Origin: Ostrinia nubilalis
Taxonomy: Eukaryota; Arthropoda; Insecta; Lepidoptera; Crambidae
Assembly (NCBI RefSeq): GCF_963855985.1
Contig: NC_087112.1
Location: 560,501-624,500, forward strand
Reading direction: 5' to 3'
Length of the DNA stretch: 64,000 nt
The notes under the pieces were generated by a model. That model searched no databases. It was not told where the DNA came from and saw nothing but the letters and a program-made list of their open reading frames with translations. How positions within the stretch are numbered: the first letter of the stretch is position 1; each line of letters starts with the position of its first letter. Positions 42,270-53,124 of this stretch are shown here, piece by piece. Both the position numbers and the translations under genes were made by a program.

Positions 42270-42475
42270 ATAGGGCAGCAAGGTCCTGGAGCGGAAGCCA
42301 CGTACCGGAAAACGTAGCGTGGGACGTTCACCCACAAGGTAAAAAGACGACCTCATAAAGGTAGCAGGAAGGTGCTGGATGCAGGCCGCTAACAAACGGG
42401 CGATGTGGAAATCATTGAGGAGGCCTATGTTCAGCAGTGGACGTCCTGTGGCTGAAATAATGATGATGAAGATTA
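42270..42475 (+). mobile_element. RTE LINE 3' fragment, (TGA)n-tailed
   Basis: Starts GGGCAGCAAGGTCCTGGAGC and ends GGCTGAAATAATGATGATGA. It lies 75 bp from the LTR element. 5' truncated. Confidence 0.75.
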
Positions 42476-43066
42476 TGAACTTTTTTTAAATTAGAAAGAG
42501 TCTATGTCATTAGTTCCACCTTAGTATCTCTCAAGAAGATGGGCTGAATTTGAAGGTACACTGGATGATTGAGAGCTGCTGTTAAACTTTACTAGGTTAC
42601 CCCAACAATGTATGGAACCCTCCTCCGTACAGGAGTTAATTTAAGATTTTCTATTTTAGGAGTAAGTCTGACGCAAGTTGTTACTAATAAGACTATATTC
42701 ATACTGAAGGCTTACGAACCTCTAACTCAACCAACTATGTGCGAACTTCACGACACTAGCAGCATATTGGCAATATAGATTGTCAATACGCGATGTAAGT
42801 AGAGCTTGTGGAGTTGGAAGTTACGCGACTTTGCAACATTAATTGAAGACATCATGTGTTGTAAGTTGACGTGTATAGTATACTTAGTCTCGTGCTATCT
42901 TTGCTATTAATATTATAAAGTAGCATAAATTTTAATAGAAGTACTTTATTCAGCTTTTAACATTTGGGTGCATACTCTTAATAATTTTTATTGAGTCAAG
43001 CTCAGCAAACATCTTGACATGACACAAATCACGGAGCTGGTTTTCTGCCCAGATAACTATAAGATA
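42476..43066. other. AT-rich stretch, nothing recognised
   Basis: No supported feature. Confidence 0.3.
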
Positions 43067-43068
43067 TA

Positions 43069-43537
43069 CAGGGTGGAATTTTGAAATGCCACCTGGAGGG
43101 AAAGTACTCTTAATACTGTATGTAGTTAAAAAATTGTACTCAAAGAAAACATTCCTTTATTTTTGAAAAGAAATAGAACTGCATTCAAAGATTTCCAAAA
43201 ATTGGCTTGCCACACCCGGGAATCGAACCAACTAAAATCTGTTAAAAATTACACCCTGTATTTTTATTACATCGATCGTTAGGATTAAGTATAAGGATGA
43301 AATCTCTCAAACAAACTTAATAAATTAAGTGAAAGAAAAACCATGAAATCACAAATTATTTTAATGGTTTACAGAAATATGTATGCTATGGTGGTGAATT
43401 TTCGAAAAAAAATCGGAAATCTTTGAATGCAGTTCTTTTTCTTTATAAAATGAAGGAATGTTTTCTTTGAGTAAAATTTTCTATCTACAGTATTAAGAGT
43501 ATTTTCCCTCCAGGTGGCATTAGAAATCTCCACCCTG
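43069..43537. mobile_element. 469-bp TA-flanked element with about 130-bp inverted arms
   Basis: Ends CAGGGTGGAATTTTGAAATG and its inverted, slightly diverged partner, each flanked by TA (43067-43068 and 43538-43539). The arms include GTACTCTTAATACTGTA and AAAGATTTCC/GGAAATCTTT. The left arm border has a tRNA B-box-like CCCGGGAATCGAACC. Non-autonomous Tc1/mariner-type by termini. Confidence 0.75.
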
Positions 43538-43547
43538 TATAAGCTTA

Positions 43548-43947
43548 CTATTACTACTATTGTTAGTGATAATAGGAACCCTGAAAAGGGCCTGCTTATA
43601 ATAAACTATTTCAATATCACAAAAAGAAAGTGTTTCCGCGAGGCAAAAACGAAGATACTGGCTATCAAAATCTTTCTTGATTCTACTTTCCCAAGAATCT
43701 GATAAATAAAACAACGGCCTGCTCGCAGTAACGTCTTTTTGAGAACTGAACTGGCACAAAACGGATCCTGCTTTATGAAAGTAAATTCACAGATACCTTC
43801 ATACGTTACACAATCCTTTCGAATTCACTCGGTCCTAATTGAACATACCCAGAGTGCAGTGAACGGACTTAGGCTTCCATAGCGTATCTATCTAACCTTC
43901 TAAAGGCGGCTGATAGTTTAAATACATGTTGTTACTATTATGCACCA
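43548..43947. other. stretch without recognised gene
   Basis: Overlapping short frames on both strands (43514-43759) without domains. No repeat recognised. Confidence 0.3.
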
Positions 43948-44067
43948 CAAAGTGGACCGACGACAGGAAGGCACTGGACGCAGGCCGCTACCAACCGGGC
44001 AGCATGGAGAGCATTGGGGGAGGCCTATGTTCAGCAGTGGACGTCCTATGGCTGAGATGATGATGAT
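43948..44067 (+). mobile_element. RTE LINE 3' fragment, (TGA)n-tailed
   Basis: AGTGGACCGACGACAGGAAG to GGCTGAGATGATGATGAT, with a short internal deletion. The next RTE copy starts immediately after its tail. Confidence 0.75.
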
Positions 44068-44077
44068 ACCCACTCTT

Positions 44078-44223
44078 CGTTCGTTTCAGCCAAATGACGT
44101 CCACTGCTGGACAAAGGCCTCCTCCAAGGTTTTCCACAATGCACGGTCCTGCGCTACCCGCATCCAGCGTAGCGTGGGCAGGCCTCCTACTAGGTGGACC
44201 GACGATCTGGTAAAGGTCGAGGG
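44078..44223 (-). mobile_element. RTE LINE copy with 5' inversion and 10-bp target duplication
   Basis: ACCCACTCTT occurs at 44068-44077 and 44224-44233. The 3' part (44078 to about 44168, minus strand, inverted (CGAA)n tail) is joined to an upstream part in opposite orientation (about 44169-44223, GCGTGGGCAGGCCTCC to GATCTGGTAAAGG). In ORF order the two parts are neighbours with about 10 bp lost between them. This is the layout expected from twin priming. Confidence 0.8.
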
Positions 44224-44233
44224 ACCCACTCTT

Positions 44234-44469
44234 ACTTTGGTCAAAATACCTACTGCTGGTCTTAGTATGTCGCACAGAATATTACTACACACCTCTACTA
44301 ATCTCGCGCAGTGCATTATCCGGAGGTAGTCAGCTACCGTCGCCCCGAAGATTAATCTTTAGCGGGTCTAGTAATTTTGTTACTCTGTTCTCTATTACGA
44401 TAGCACAGGACGTCGTGCTAGGGATGAGGGGAAAGTTTTGATGGCTATGGCAAAAAAAAACTTAAAAAG
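44234..44469. other. short unannotated stretch
   Basis: No supported feature. Confidence 0.3.
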
Positions 44470-44697
44470 CATACTAGACTTTTTTTTATCCACAACGAGG
44501 AAGCTCTTGGCCTGTATCTCACCTGATGGTAAGTGATGATCAGACCGAAGGTGGAAGCGAGCTTCACCCGGAAACGGAATCCTCAACCACGGAGGAACTG
44601 GCTATCTTACCTCTAACTGTCAGAACACAACAATGCTGTTAACATTGTTGTTATGGCGACAGACTTAGGTAAGATGGTGGTATAACCACAGAATAAT
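44470..44697 (-). mobile_element. tRNA-derived SINE, 5'-truncated copy 3
   Basis: Starts with the inverted A-rich tail and ATCCACAACGAGGAAGC, and covers the body through AACAACAATGCTGTTAAC to GGTAAGATGGTGG. The tRNA-like head is missing. Confidence 0.75.
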
Positions 44698-45062
44698 AAT
44701 AAGTATGGTATAACTTTATAGTAAGTACTAGTTTAATGAACACAACGGCATTAAATAAAGGGATAGTGATTCGGGTAATGCTATAAAAAAGATATCGTAA
44801 TATTTCAAAGAATTAAGAGTCAAGTTGTGCCAGTTGGCCCACACATTGAAATTCTGAAGGCTTTGCTTTTCCTTTAGGACGTCAACGTACTATAAAAATA
44901 CCCCAAGACAAATATGTGATAAGACCTCCTGTCTCAGACCGAGAAGTCCCGGGTTTGATACTCATTAGGGGCATAATTAAAAAATTGTCCGTAGTGCAGT
45001 ATAGGTACACATTCATAACAGTGTCTCACATGCCATAAATAGTGAATTTTTTTACCTTAAAT
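44698..45062. other. short unannotated stretch
   Basis: Contains a piece resembling a tRNA-like head (CCGAGAAGTCCCGGGTTTGA at about 44938). No complete unit. Confidence 0.3.
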
Positions 45063-45268
45063 CACCCGTATTCACAAACGATGGTTGCTAAAGTGAAGCA
45101 GCATTGCTATGCGAAGTCGAGCGCACAGCGTTGAACAGAACTCTGTAATTGGTCTGTGTGTGTCAGTCCACCACTCAAGTATTGTCTATGAATAAGGTTT
45201 GGGACCCTGTGCGTTCACAGTTCACACGTACTGTGAGACCCCATAGTAATGTTTGAAAATACGGGTAT
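45063..45268 (+). repeat. MITE family D, copy 3 (enlarged)
   Basis: Ends ACCCGTATTCACAAACGATG and TTTGAAAATACGGGT. About 60 bp longer than the other copies because of extra sequence around 45165-45215. Confidence 0.6.
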
Positions 45269-45568
45269 TGGTATCGTATACTTGAACAAAAATAGACGCT
45301 CAACCTTGCCACTCTCAAGATAACTTCTTAAACAATTTCCCAGCAACAACGTAGAGCGAGTGATTAACAAACTCCCTATATTGTAGTGAAGATTAATAGA
45401 CCCTCGTGAGATGTGCCCAGTCTAGTAATTTCGTTACTCTAGCGTGCAAATGAGCCAGGTAAGGGTGGGGCTGCGGAAAAATTGCACATTATTGCTGCAG
45501 TCGGGCTAGATCATTTTAAATTGTGTTTATTTACTTTTTCTTGAAGATGACGAGTCTATACTATAAGC

Positions 45569-45739
45569 CTAGGCGCAGACCATCGATTTTTCGTCGGCCG
45601 ATAGTTTAGTCGGGCAGTTGATCAGTATCTGCATGTATGGAAGTGCGCACATTACACCGATTCGATTTGGCCGATTGTTCATACAATTTAATATCGGGCA
45701 CAACTATCGGCCAGCTAAAAATTAACGGTCTGCGCCTAG
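45569..45739. repeat. MITE with about 38-bp inverted arms
   Basis: CTAGGCGCAGACC at the left faces GGTCTGCGCCTAG at the right. Arms also share GGCCGATAGTT/AACTATCGGCC. Confidence 0.7.
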
Positions 45740-46065
45740 TCTAATAGTTTATAATCAACACTGGCCCATAGGGTTAACATTGGAACGTGTAAAAATGCAT
45801 TTTAAAAGCCTACTTACAAAAACAAAAAGAGTTTTATGAGTTTTTCGATTTATCGAGTAAAGAAACAATAAACAGCCTTGTATTTCCGAACATTGCCGTC
45901 ACGCCACGTCGCGCGTTGCTGCGACAAGCGCGGGATGCGACACGTCGCGTCACACGACGTTCCATTACAACCGATGACATGAGCCGATTGCATCGCCTGT
46001 TGCAATCAAGTGACCCACACACGGTATGTAGACACAGTACGTGCTCTTAAGGACGTAACATACTT

Positions 46066-46240
46066 ACTTATCAACCCGGAAAGGAATCGTAACCGTATCA
46101 ACTCGAGGCAGTCAGTATTCTTTGTATGAAACTCCATACTGCAATGCACACTTATCCGCACCGTAACGTAAACGCCTCGCCTCGCGATTGACAGCGCGCG
46201 AAAGGCGATACGGTGTTGATCCCTTTCCGAGTTGATAAGT
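46066..46240. repeat. MITE with about 23-bp inverted arms
   Basis: ACTTATCAACCCGGAAAGG (46066-46084) faces CCTTTCCGAGTTGATAAGT (46222-46240). Confidence 0.65.
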
Positions 46241-46582
46241 CTGCTATGACCTTTATCCAGCATGGAACAAAATATTGTAGTTTTAACTTAACGTTAAACG
46301 TATTCAGCATCTGAGTCAATGACAGACCACTGCTAGATGTAAGCCTGTACTATCTTTTTGAGATCGTCGATATCTGGCACGAAAGTCTAGGACTCTAGGA
46401 CAAATGGGACGGTATATTGTCGGGTTAGTAAGTGTTTATACTTAAAACAATTACTAAGATAATACAAGCTGTTTTGATTTAGTTTGATTAGAACTTATAT
46501 AGATTTATCAACTTAGCACTCCTCACTTTTGAAAAGTAATTTTTTTGGCATTATATTTAGTTTGGTATGCCAAGGAAATACT

Positions 46583-47222
46583 ACAGTCCTCTCAACTTAA
46601 GCTGAGAATTGCATTTGTGTGAGTGCACACCGATAGTGTAGAGTGGCAAGCGGCCTGAGGCGCGGCGCGTCCGCCACGCGTCACTTCCCTGCCACTCACA
46701 TACTTCACTTCACCCCCGGTACTGGTAGCAGATAGACGTGTAATTTTATGTAATTGTGTTACAAATATTAGTGAAATGGCTCCTACTGTAAGTGAATTTC
46801 CTGTACGAAAACCATTAAGCAGGCAAGGGAAAGAAATTTTATGCTAATTGAATACGTATTTTAAAGGTGTGAACGAAAAGTTTTTAGTCTGTTTTTATTT
46901 TGTAATTTTATAAATTTGTTTGTTTTTTGTTGTATTTTGTAAGGCTGGCTGGACGCCCTCTCTATAAAAGGTGCTCGCAGAATATCAGCGTCGAGGTACT
47001 TCGTGCCTTGGCAATTGGCATATGCTGAGCGAGGACCTGTTTTTATTTATTTATTTATTTAAAAGGATGTGTCAAGTGTCGTTACATCGGCCCAATTGGT
47101 AGCTAGTGTTTTATGGAGTTCCTTTTAATAAAACATTAATTTTATTTGTATGTGTTTTACTAACTGTACTTATGGCGATCACTCACACAAATGCAATTCT
47201 CAGCTTAAGTTGATAGGACTGT
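46583..47222. mobile_element. 640-bp TA-flanked element with 42-bp inverted repeats
   Basis: CAGTCCTCTCAACTTAAGCT...CATTTGTGTGAGTG faces its complement at 47181-47222, with TA outside both ends. The internal DNA is GC-rich at 46645-46735 and AT-rich afterwards, with no transposase frame. Non-autonomous Tc1/mariner-type by its ends. Confidence 0.75.
46963..46970 (+). promoter_or_regulatory. possible TATA box inside the 640-bp element
   Basis: TATAAAAG is followed about 25 bp later by ATATCAGCGTCG, an initiator-like position. The surrounding GC-rich DNA looks captured rather than element-derived. Weak. Confidence 0.25.
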
Positions 47223-48270
47223 AATTGTATTGGCTTGTTAATACATAGTTCTATTTATACCTAAATGTTATTTACTTCGAAACCGAACAGCAACAAACTG
47301 GAGTTCTAGAAATTCGTAGCCAATCACTGTAGCAACGCCCACACATCGACGTTGGCGTTGCGACCTGTCACAGCTCACGTCTCACAAGCGAACTAGTGCT
47401 GCATACTCGTAGTGGCTATCGATATTAGGAACTCAAAAACTAAATATGTATTTAGCATGTCAATGTGTCAATGCGTTTCAATACTACAACATTATATTGA
47501 AAGAAAGATGACCCAGGTCTGGGATTTAAGCCCGATTCTCTTGCTAGATACAGGAGCTTGCCGAATACGTTAGCTCTTCAATTATTTCATATTACATGTT
47601 ACAAATTACAATACTTAAAAAAACTATTTTACTAAGAAAGTATTCAAAATCAAAAAACTTTTTAAGAAAAATAATGTCGTTAACAGTAAAAAGGAAGGGA
47701 CTGAAAAATGTGGATAGCTTTTTTCCTATGTGATAATACTATCGATAGATTGTATTTCTTATCGGTTTTTCTATTACGCCACGCTAAACTATCAACAGTC
47801 TATCGAAATACCCACACCACTAGCACAAGTAAACGCAGTAGTCGAACTATTTGAGTGAAATATTACGGAGTTTCTGATGGAGGAACAAACAACGTTTCAA
47901 TAATATTATACTGTAAACAGTTTACAGACCGGGGCACATCAAGCTTGACTGAGGCAACTTATGCTAGTCGTAATAGGAGTTAGCAATGACATTGTAAAGA
48001 CTGATGCTGACTGACTGTAGGTACAAATACATAGTTACTAAAGTAGGTAAGTTAAATAAGTACAATATACATAAATACTTGTCGGACGGATATTTCGTTG
48101 ATAGGAAAGGCGATATGTAAGCTATAGCTTTGTCCAGTGACTTCGTTTGCTTGTATAAATTACGAAGCTTTTATTTTGTGATCACAATCAATAAGACTCC
48201 CCTCAAATCTTAACTACATTATCTTCTTAAAAACGCTCATTACTTACAGACAGCGAGTAATTATCGCCCG
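47223..48270. other. stretch without recognised gene
   Basis: No supported feature. Short ORFs lack domains or splice sites. Confidence 0.3.
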
Positions 48271-48410
48271 TTTTCACTAACGATGCTTGCTTAAGTGAAG
48301 CAGCAAGTCGAACGCACAGCGTTGAATAGAGCTCTGTGATTGGTTCATGTGTCACCCTGTGCGTCCACGCGCACTGTGAGACCTCATAGTAATGTTTGTG
48401 AATACGGGCG
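48271..48410 (+). repeat. MITE family D, copy 4
   Basis: The best conserved copy: CGCCCGTTTTCACTAACGAT at the left, ATGTTTGTGAATACGGGCG at the right, and the core GAACGCACAGCGTTGAATAG. Confidence 0.7.
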
Positions 48411-48878
48411 TATGTGAATGTCCCAGAATGACTCTATTAAAATCCTAGCGTAATCAAATAGGTAATGGGTAAAATCAGACTAAACTTAACACTTTTTTTC
48501 ACCACTTCCGAGAAAATTAATAGAAAGTCCATCAACCAGTGTACTTAGAGCCACATTATCAAATTTTAATATTCACAACAGATAAACAGTAATACCTATG
48601 TATAGTTGACCAATTTTTTTTTAAAAACCACACGTATCACAATGTCATAAGCTACATTGTGTGGCTTCAAGTGTAGTGGTCTGTACAGTATGATATCTAA
48701 ACAAAACTGCACAAAACAAATTCCTAGCGAATAGTTTGTGCAGCGAGCAGTCGCTACAATATTGCTGATTTATGGGCGATTTCGTTAGAGGACTTCTTGG
48801 GCTGGCGGTCACACCGAAGCGTAATCTTTAGATTGTAAATGAAAGTTTTCGTACATAAGCTAAGAAAAATTTCCACAT

Positions 48879-49000
48879 CGCCCGGTTGCAGTTGGCGATG
48901 TGGAAATCATCGGAGGAGGCATACGTTCAGCAGTGGACGTCCTGGGGCTGAAATAATGATGATGATTTTTATGTGACAGGAGGCAAACGAGCAGACGATG
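48879..49000 (+). mobile_element. RTE LINE 3' fragment and SINE-tail fragment
   Basis: GGCGATGTGGAAATCAT to GGGGCTGAAATAATGATGA is an RTE 3' end. It is followed by TTTATGTGACAGGAGGCAAA, a fragment also seen inverted near 9545. Confidence 0.65.
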
Positions 49001-49568
49001 AAGATGAAGAACATCTTTGTATTGCACAAATTACTTGTAAAACTGTTAACGGGTGGAGGGCTGGAGGGCCACCTAAGCTAAATATTATAAAGCTTGTGTT
49101 AGAAGTGAGTTTACTCCAGTACTTAGTCCATGGGCATTGGCCATTAGAGACAGAACTAACGTACCTCGGATATCAAATCGGCAATCCGACACTGATACTG
49201 TTGGATTATTGTCGTATTTTACATTAAATATTACCTAACAGCTGCAATCATGGTGCTGATTATGTGGGATAATATTCTTCTATATTTTTATTCACTTTCT
49301 AACCTAGATTACAGTTTACCTAGCCTAGATTTTCATCGAGCGACAAAATAACGTGCTACATTTTAAAATGTACCTGAATACTTAACTATGTGCGCTGTCG
49401 GTGTAACAGATCGCCGGCAACCCTCGCACAGCGCCTGCATAATGCATACGGCATATCCGCGGTGCTGAGGGCACTTAATGTACCAATCACTTAGACATTC
49501 TGGCGGTTATGACGTTGCTGCCGCCATTGTCATGGGCAAGCGTCGGTGAATTTGTGTTCAATTAAACT
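49001..49568. other. stretch without recognised gene
   Basis: A plus-strand frame at 48973-49227 (84 codons) begins in the SINE fragment and shows no domain. Nothing else supported. Confidence 0.3.
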
Positions 49569-49577
49569 AGCGTAAAT

Positions 49578-49819
49578 GTCATCATCATCTCTCAGCTACA
49601 TGACGTCCACTGCTGAACATATTCCTCTTCTGATCTCCTCTAATGATTTCCACATCGCCCGCTTGGTAGCAGCCTGCATCTAGCGCCTCCAGGTTCCTTA
49701 TGAGGTCGTTGGTCCATCTTGAGGGTGGATGTCCCACGCTCCGTTTCTCGGTACGTGGTCTCCACTCCAGAACCTTGCTGCCTCATTGGCCGTCAGTTCT
49801 GCGTACTTGGTACTATGTA
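49578..49819 (-). mobile_element. RTE LINE copy, (TGA)n-tailed, inserted into an older RTE copy
   Basis: Flanked by AGCGTAAAT at 49569-49577 and 49820-49828. The copy starts GTCATCATCATCTCTCAGC and is 5' truncated in the CCGTCAGTTCTGCGTAC segment. Confidence 0.8.
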
Positions 49820-49828
49820 AGCGTAAAT

Positions 49829-50128
49829 ATACCTCTACATGAGGAGATCGTCAGGAAAACCAAAGTGACCGACCAAGTCTGCAGAATTTCCAAATTTTGT
49901 GGCAGCATTTAGGTCGTAGAGCTGATGGCTGCTGGGGCAGAAAAGTTCTCGAGTGGCAAGCACGGACCGGAAGACGTAGTGTGGATAGGCCTACCACTCG
50001 ATGGACTGATGATCTTGTGAAGATCGTGAGAAGCACCTGGATGCTGGTAACGCAGGACCAGTTGTTCTGGAAATCCTTGAGGGCGGCCTTTATTCAGTAG
50101 TTGGTCGGTTACAACGAACGAATACGTC
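49829..50128 (+). mobile_element. older RTE LINE copy, (CGAA)n-tailed
   Basis: Runs from ATGAGGAGATCGTCAGGAAA through GAGTGGCAAGCACGGACCGG to a tail ending AACGAACGAAT. It is head-to-head with the younger copy to its left. Confidence 0.75.
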
Positions 50129-50265
50129 ATGTCATCCCCTTGTAGAACAGGCCTCAACCACAATCATGTGGAAAAGCTAGTGTGGAACTTGTAATAACCA
50201 GGCAAAGGTCATTGGAATCGGCCTAAGCTTATAGAAATCGCCGTGCTGGGAATGAGAAATTGAAT

Positions 50266-50493
50266 GATCCCTATCAATTTGAACAAGACTAAGTTTAGCA
50301 GTATTATCTTGGGACAAATGGATGGCAGACGTGCTCGGGGCAGGGCACCGACGAGATGGTCAGACGCGGTGAGGAGGACGGTGGGCGGGAGTTTGCATCG
50401 TGCGGTCCACACAGCTTATGACCGCAGTCTGTGGAGGAACACTATCTGTGGTCGCGATCCTCATCAGTGAGGGACCGAGGAAGAAGAAAAATA
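50266..50493 (+). mobile_element. 3' fragment of a third LINE family, (GAA)n tail
   Basis: A frame with RARGRAPTRWSDAVRRTVGG and AYDRSLWRNTI ends at a stop (50468-50470), followed by GAGGAAGAAGAAAAATAAG. The peptide is a C-terminal tail of the same general type as RTE ORFs but clearly different in sequence and tail from the two subfamilies above. Confidence 0.6.
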
Positions 50494-50758
50494 AGTTAGG
50501 CAGTATTCGGTAAACACTTTTGCCGCTAACAAATAGGCATTGGATCGCACTAAAAACTTGGCTTACGAAATAAATCATGTAATTTTTGATAAGGGTAACT
50601 CTTATGGATCCCAAATATTTAGGCCACAAAATATTATGTTGCGAGTGGAATTTTCTCAAGGAGAAACTAATATTTACATAATGTATTGCTGGTGATAACG
50701 TTTGCAACTGGGATTATCCAAATAATATCTCGGACTTTTAGGTGTTCTGTAAAAATAT
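50494..50758. other. short unannotated stretch
   Basis: No supported feature. Confidence 0.3.
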
Positions 50759-50768
50759 GATTCTATTC

Positions 50769-51740
50769 ATGGACCTATAAAAAAAAGCGGACGGAACTCA
50801 CGCTACAACAAAACTGTGACGCAAAATTTTGGCGTTTGTCTATTGTGTGAGTGAATTTAGGGATGCCATGTTAGCCAAAAACATTTTACCCATTTATTTT
50901 AAGAAAAACATAGATCGGCAGATGTTACTTGGAAATGTAGACAGAATTTAAAAAGGATGAAAGGTAAATGCGTTGAGGTAGGCGCGAAATTTTCAATGTT
51001 CAAATTTTCTTACATTGTTTGCAATTCAGTGTCAGGGTATGTACATAATGTTGATCAAAAATGATTCACGCAGTTACAAATTACGAATCTTGTGTACATT
51101 ATAATCATAATCTTATGCATCATCAATATAATTATTATTATCTCTGATAGATTTTAACATACAACCTGACACTGACTTGCAATCAATGTAAGAAAATTTG
51201 AATTTCGCAGTTCCACATTTTTGGGAAGGATCAAATCTGCCTATGAAAATATATCCCATTAAAACACAACTATTATGATAAATTATTTTATTTCTATAGT
51301 ATGCGTAATAAATAACTAAAAAGTCCTAAAATTATTATTAATTTCCCATATTTCGGGTAATTTTCCCACGTAAATAACTGAGAACACTGGTCTTTGACGT
51401 ATTATTTTTTCGAGTGAATGACGTTTGATTTCAATTAATTTCAATATTTTAATGTCGGGAAATAAGTCATTGGATTATTATTTTACCTGTGAAATGTTAT
51501 TCCTTAATTTTTGTTTATTCGAACACAACGGTTTTTACACAATTTCATCACACAAGACATGTCGTATTCGTGTTGTTTTTTCGCCGCCTAAATGTGTCAA
51601 CTGTGTGAAGTTTGCACTCGAAGTGGTGCGTCAGGGTGTGAATGTGTGCGTGCCGGCCTGTACGTACAGGCAAGCTGGTGTAAACTAATGTTACAGTATT
51701 TTGTTGATGAGAATCCGTCCGACTTTTTTTATAGGTCCAT
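50769..51740. mobile_element. 972-bp element with inverted ends and a 10-bp target duplication
   Basis: GATTCTATTC occurs directly outside both ends (50759-50768 and 51741-51750). The element starts ATGGACCTATAAAAAAAAGC and ends with the inverted partner; about 26 bp match well. A second inverted pair lies inside (TTCAAATTTTCTTACATTG near 51000 and its partner near 51190). A 9-11-bp duplication is usual for Mutator-like transposons, so that superfamily is suggested. No transposase frame. Confidence 0.75.
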
Positions 51741-51847
51741 GATTCTATTCCATTGCGATGCAGGGTTTAATGATAGTGAGACGTGTAGTATCGAGTTATA
51801 GTTACAACGCCATCTGTTGACATCAAGACTGGAGCACAAAGCAGATG

Positions 51848-52273
51848 GATGATAGAGCTAGCGCAGTCTTTCCCAAAGTGGGCGATAACGCCCCCTTGTG
51901 GGCGCTGCAGGCTTAAAGGGGGTCGGTAAGAGACCCAGAAAAAAAATCGGGACGTTGTGTAGAGGCTTGGGAGGCGTCACCTACTAGGAGGACTCTTAGA
52001 CACCGACTGAGCTCGACTCTTGACTACAAAAATGGGGGGCGCTAAAAAATAATTTATTCTCAAAGTGGGCAGTAGACTAAATAAGTTTGGGAACTACTGG
52101 TTTAGCGCTTAACTCAGCCAATGCCTGAGGTATGGGGGCGATATGGGAAGGGTGACTTGACAGGGCATACAAATCTGAAGTCTCGCTGACGTCATCACAA
52201 AATCACCCTCGTGTGCAGCTTCCATACCTAAAGTATTGGCTAAGTTAAGCGCTAGATCTACAGCTCTATCATC
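51848..52273. repeat. palindromic MITE split by a hAT-like element
   Basis: The left arm GATGATAGAGCT...TAGCGCTTAACTCAGCCAAT faces TTGGCTAAGTTAAGCGCTAG...AGCTCTATCATC. The left arm is interrupted at 51864-52099. Confidence 0.65.
51864..52099. mobile_element. 236-bp hAT-like MITE
   Basis: Ends CAGTCTTTCCCAAAGTGGGC and (inverted) CAGTAGTTCCCAAACTT, the CAG...TTCCCAAA pattern of hAT elements. The flanks AGCTAGCG and GTTTAGCG are the remains of a possible 8-bp duplication. It contains GGGGGCGC-rich subterminal DNA. Confidence 0.7.
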
Positions 52274-52503
52274 TATCATAGATGATCTGAGTTAGTGAAA
52301 AATGTGCTTTATAAATAGGGCATTTAAACCGTGTTTGCTTGATTGTACCTTAATATTCTAGTCTGTTCTGTTAGGCTTAACTTAATCAGATACTTATGAT
52401 GCAATGTCGCTATGTTAGCGGTGAATTAGTTATTACGTTATCTAGTGTTCAACAAAATAGCCCATCTATCTATGATTTTACACTTCAGTGTTACGTTACG
52501 CAC

Positions 52504-52627
52504 TTAGGCTGGGTTGCACCATCTTACTTTAACTTTGACAAACGTCAAAAATCTGTCAAACTCCATACAAAAAGCACCGGTTATCGTCATAGTTATCGTT
52601 AAAGTTAGGTGGTGCAACTCAGCCTTA
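52504..52627. repeat. MITE family A, copy 1
   Basis: Ends TTAGGCTGGGTTGCACCATC and GGTGGTGCAACTCAGCCTTA, with the core GACAAACGTCAAAAATCTGT. Confidence 0.7.
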
Positions 52628-52790
52628 GAGTGTTTTCACATTAGGGCGTTTGAAGCGCGACAACAGCGCAGCAGCGGCGTTTTTATAATGTGAAGGCATG
52701 CATCCGCTGTCACATACTCGTACGTAGTATGAAATTTTCGGCAGCGCGTCTATCGCGCTGCTAAATCGTCTAAATGTGAAAGCGCTCTTA
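52626..52790. repeat. MITE family B between two family-A copies
   Basis: AGAGTGTTTTCACATTAGG faces TAAATGTGAAAGCGCTCTTA. The core is GC-rich with GCGCGACAACAGCGCAGCAG. Confidence 0.65.
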
Positions 52791-52912
52791 GGCTGAGTTG
52801 TACCATCTTACTTTAACTTTGGCAAACGTTAAAAATCTGTCAAATTCCATACAAAATACACCGGTCATTATTATAGTTACGTTCAAAGTAAGTTGTTGCA
52901 ACTCAGCCTTAG
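52788..52912. repeat. MITE family A, copy 2
   Basis: Same orientation as copy 1 and about 85% like it by eye. Ends TTAGGCTGAGTTGTACCATC and GTTGTTGCAACTCAGCCTTA. Confidence 0.7.
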
Positions 52913-53124
52913 TACCTACGGTTGACAACACATCCAACTTACATATTTATTGCAAAATTGAGCTTATTCCAAGTACATAAGCTGTCAATGTTTAGCTTGA
53001 AGTGCCGTCGTCCGTACAAACTACTCGCATCTAATATGCAACGTCCGAGCCCATATGGCAGGCGGGCACGGGCACAGTAATGAGAGAACAGACAGCTCAC
53101 ATTCATAATGACGAGCCCAACGGT

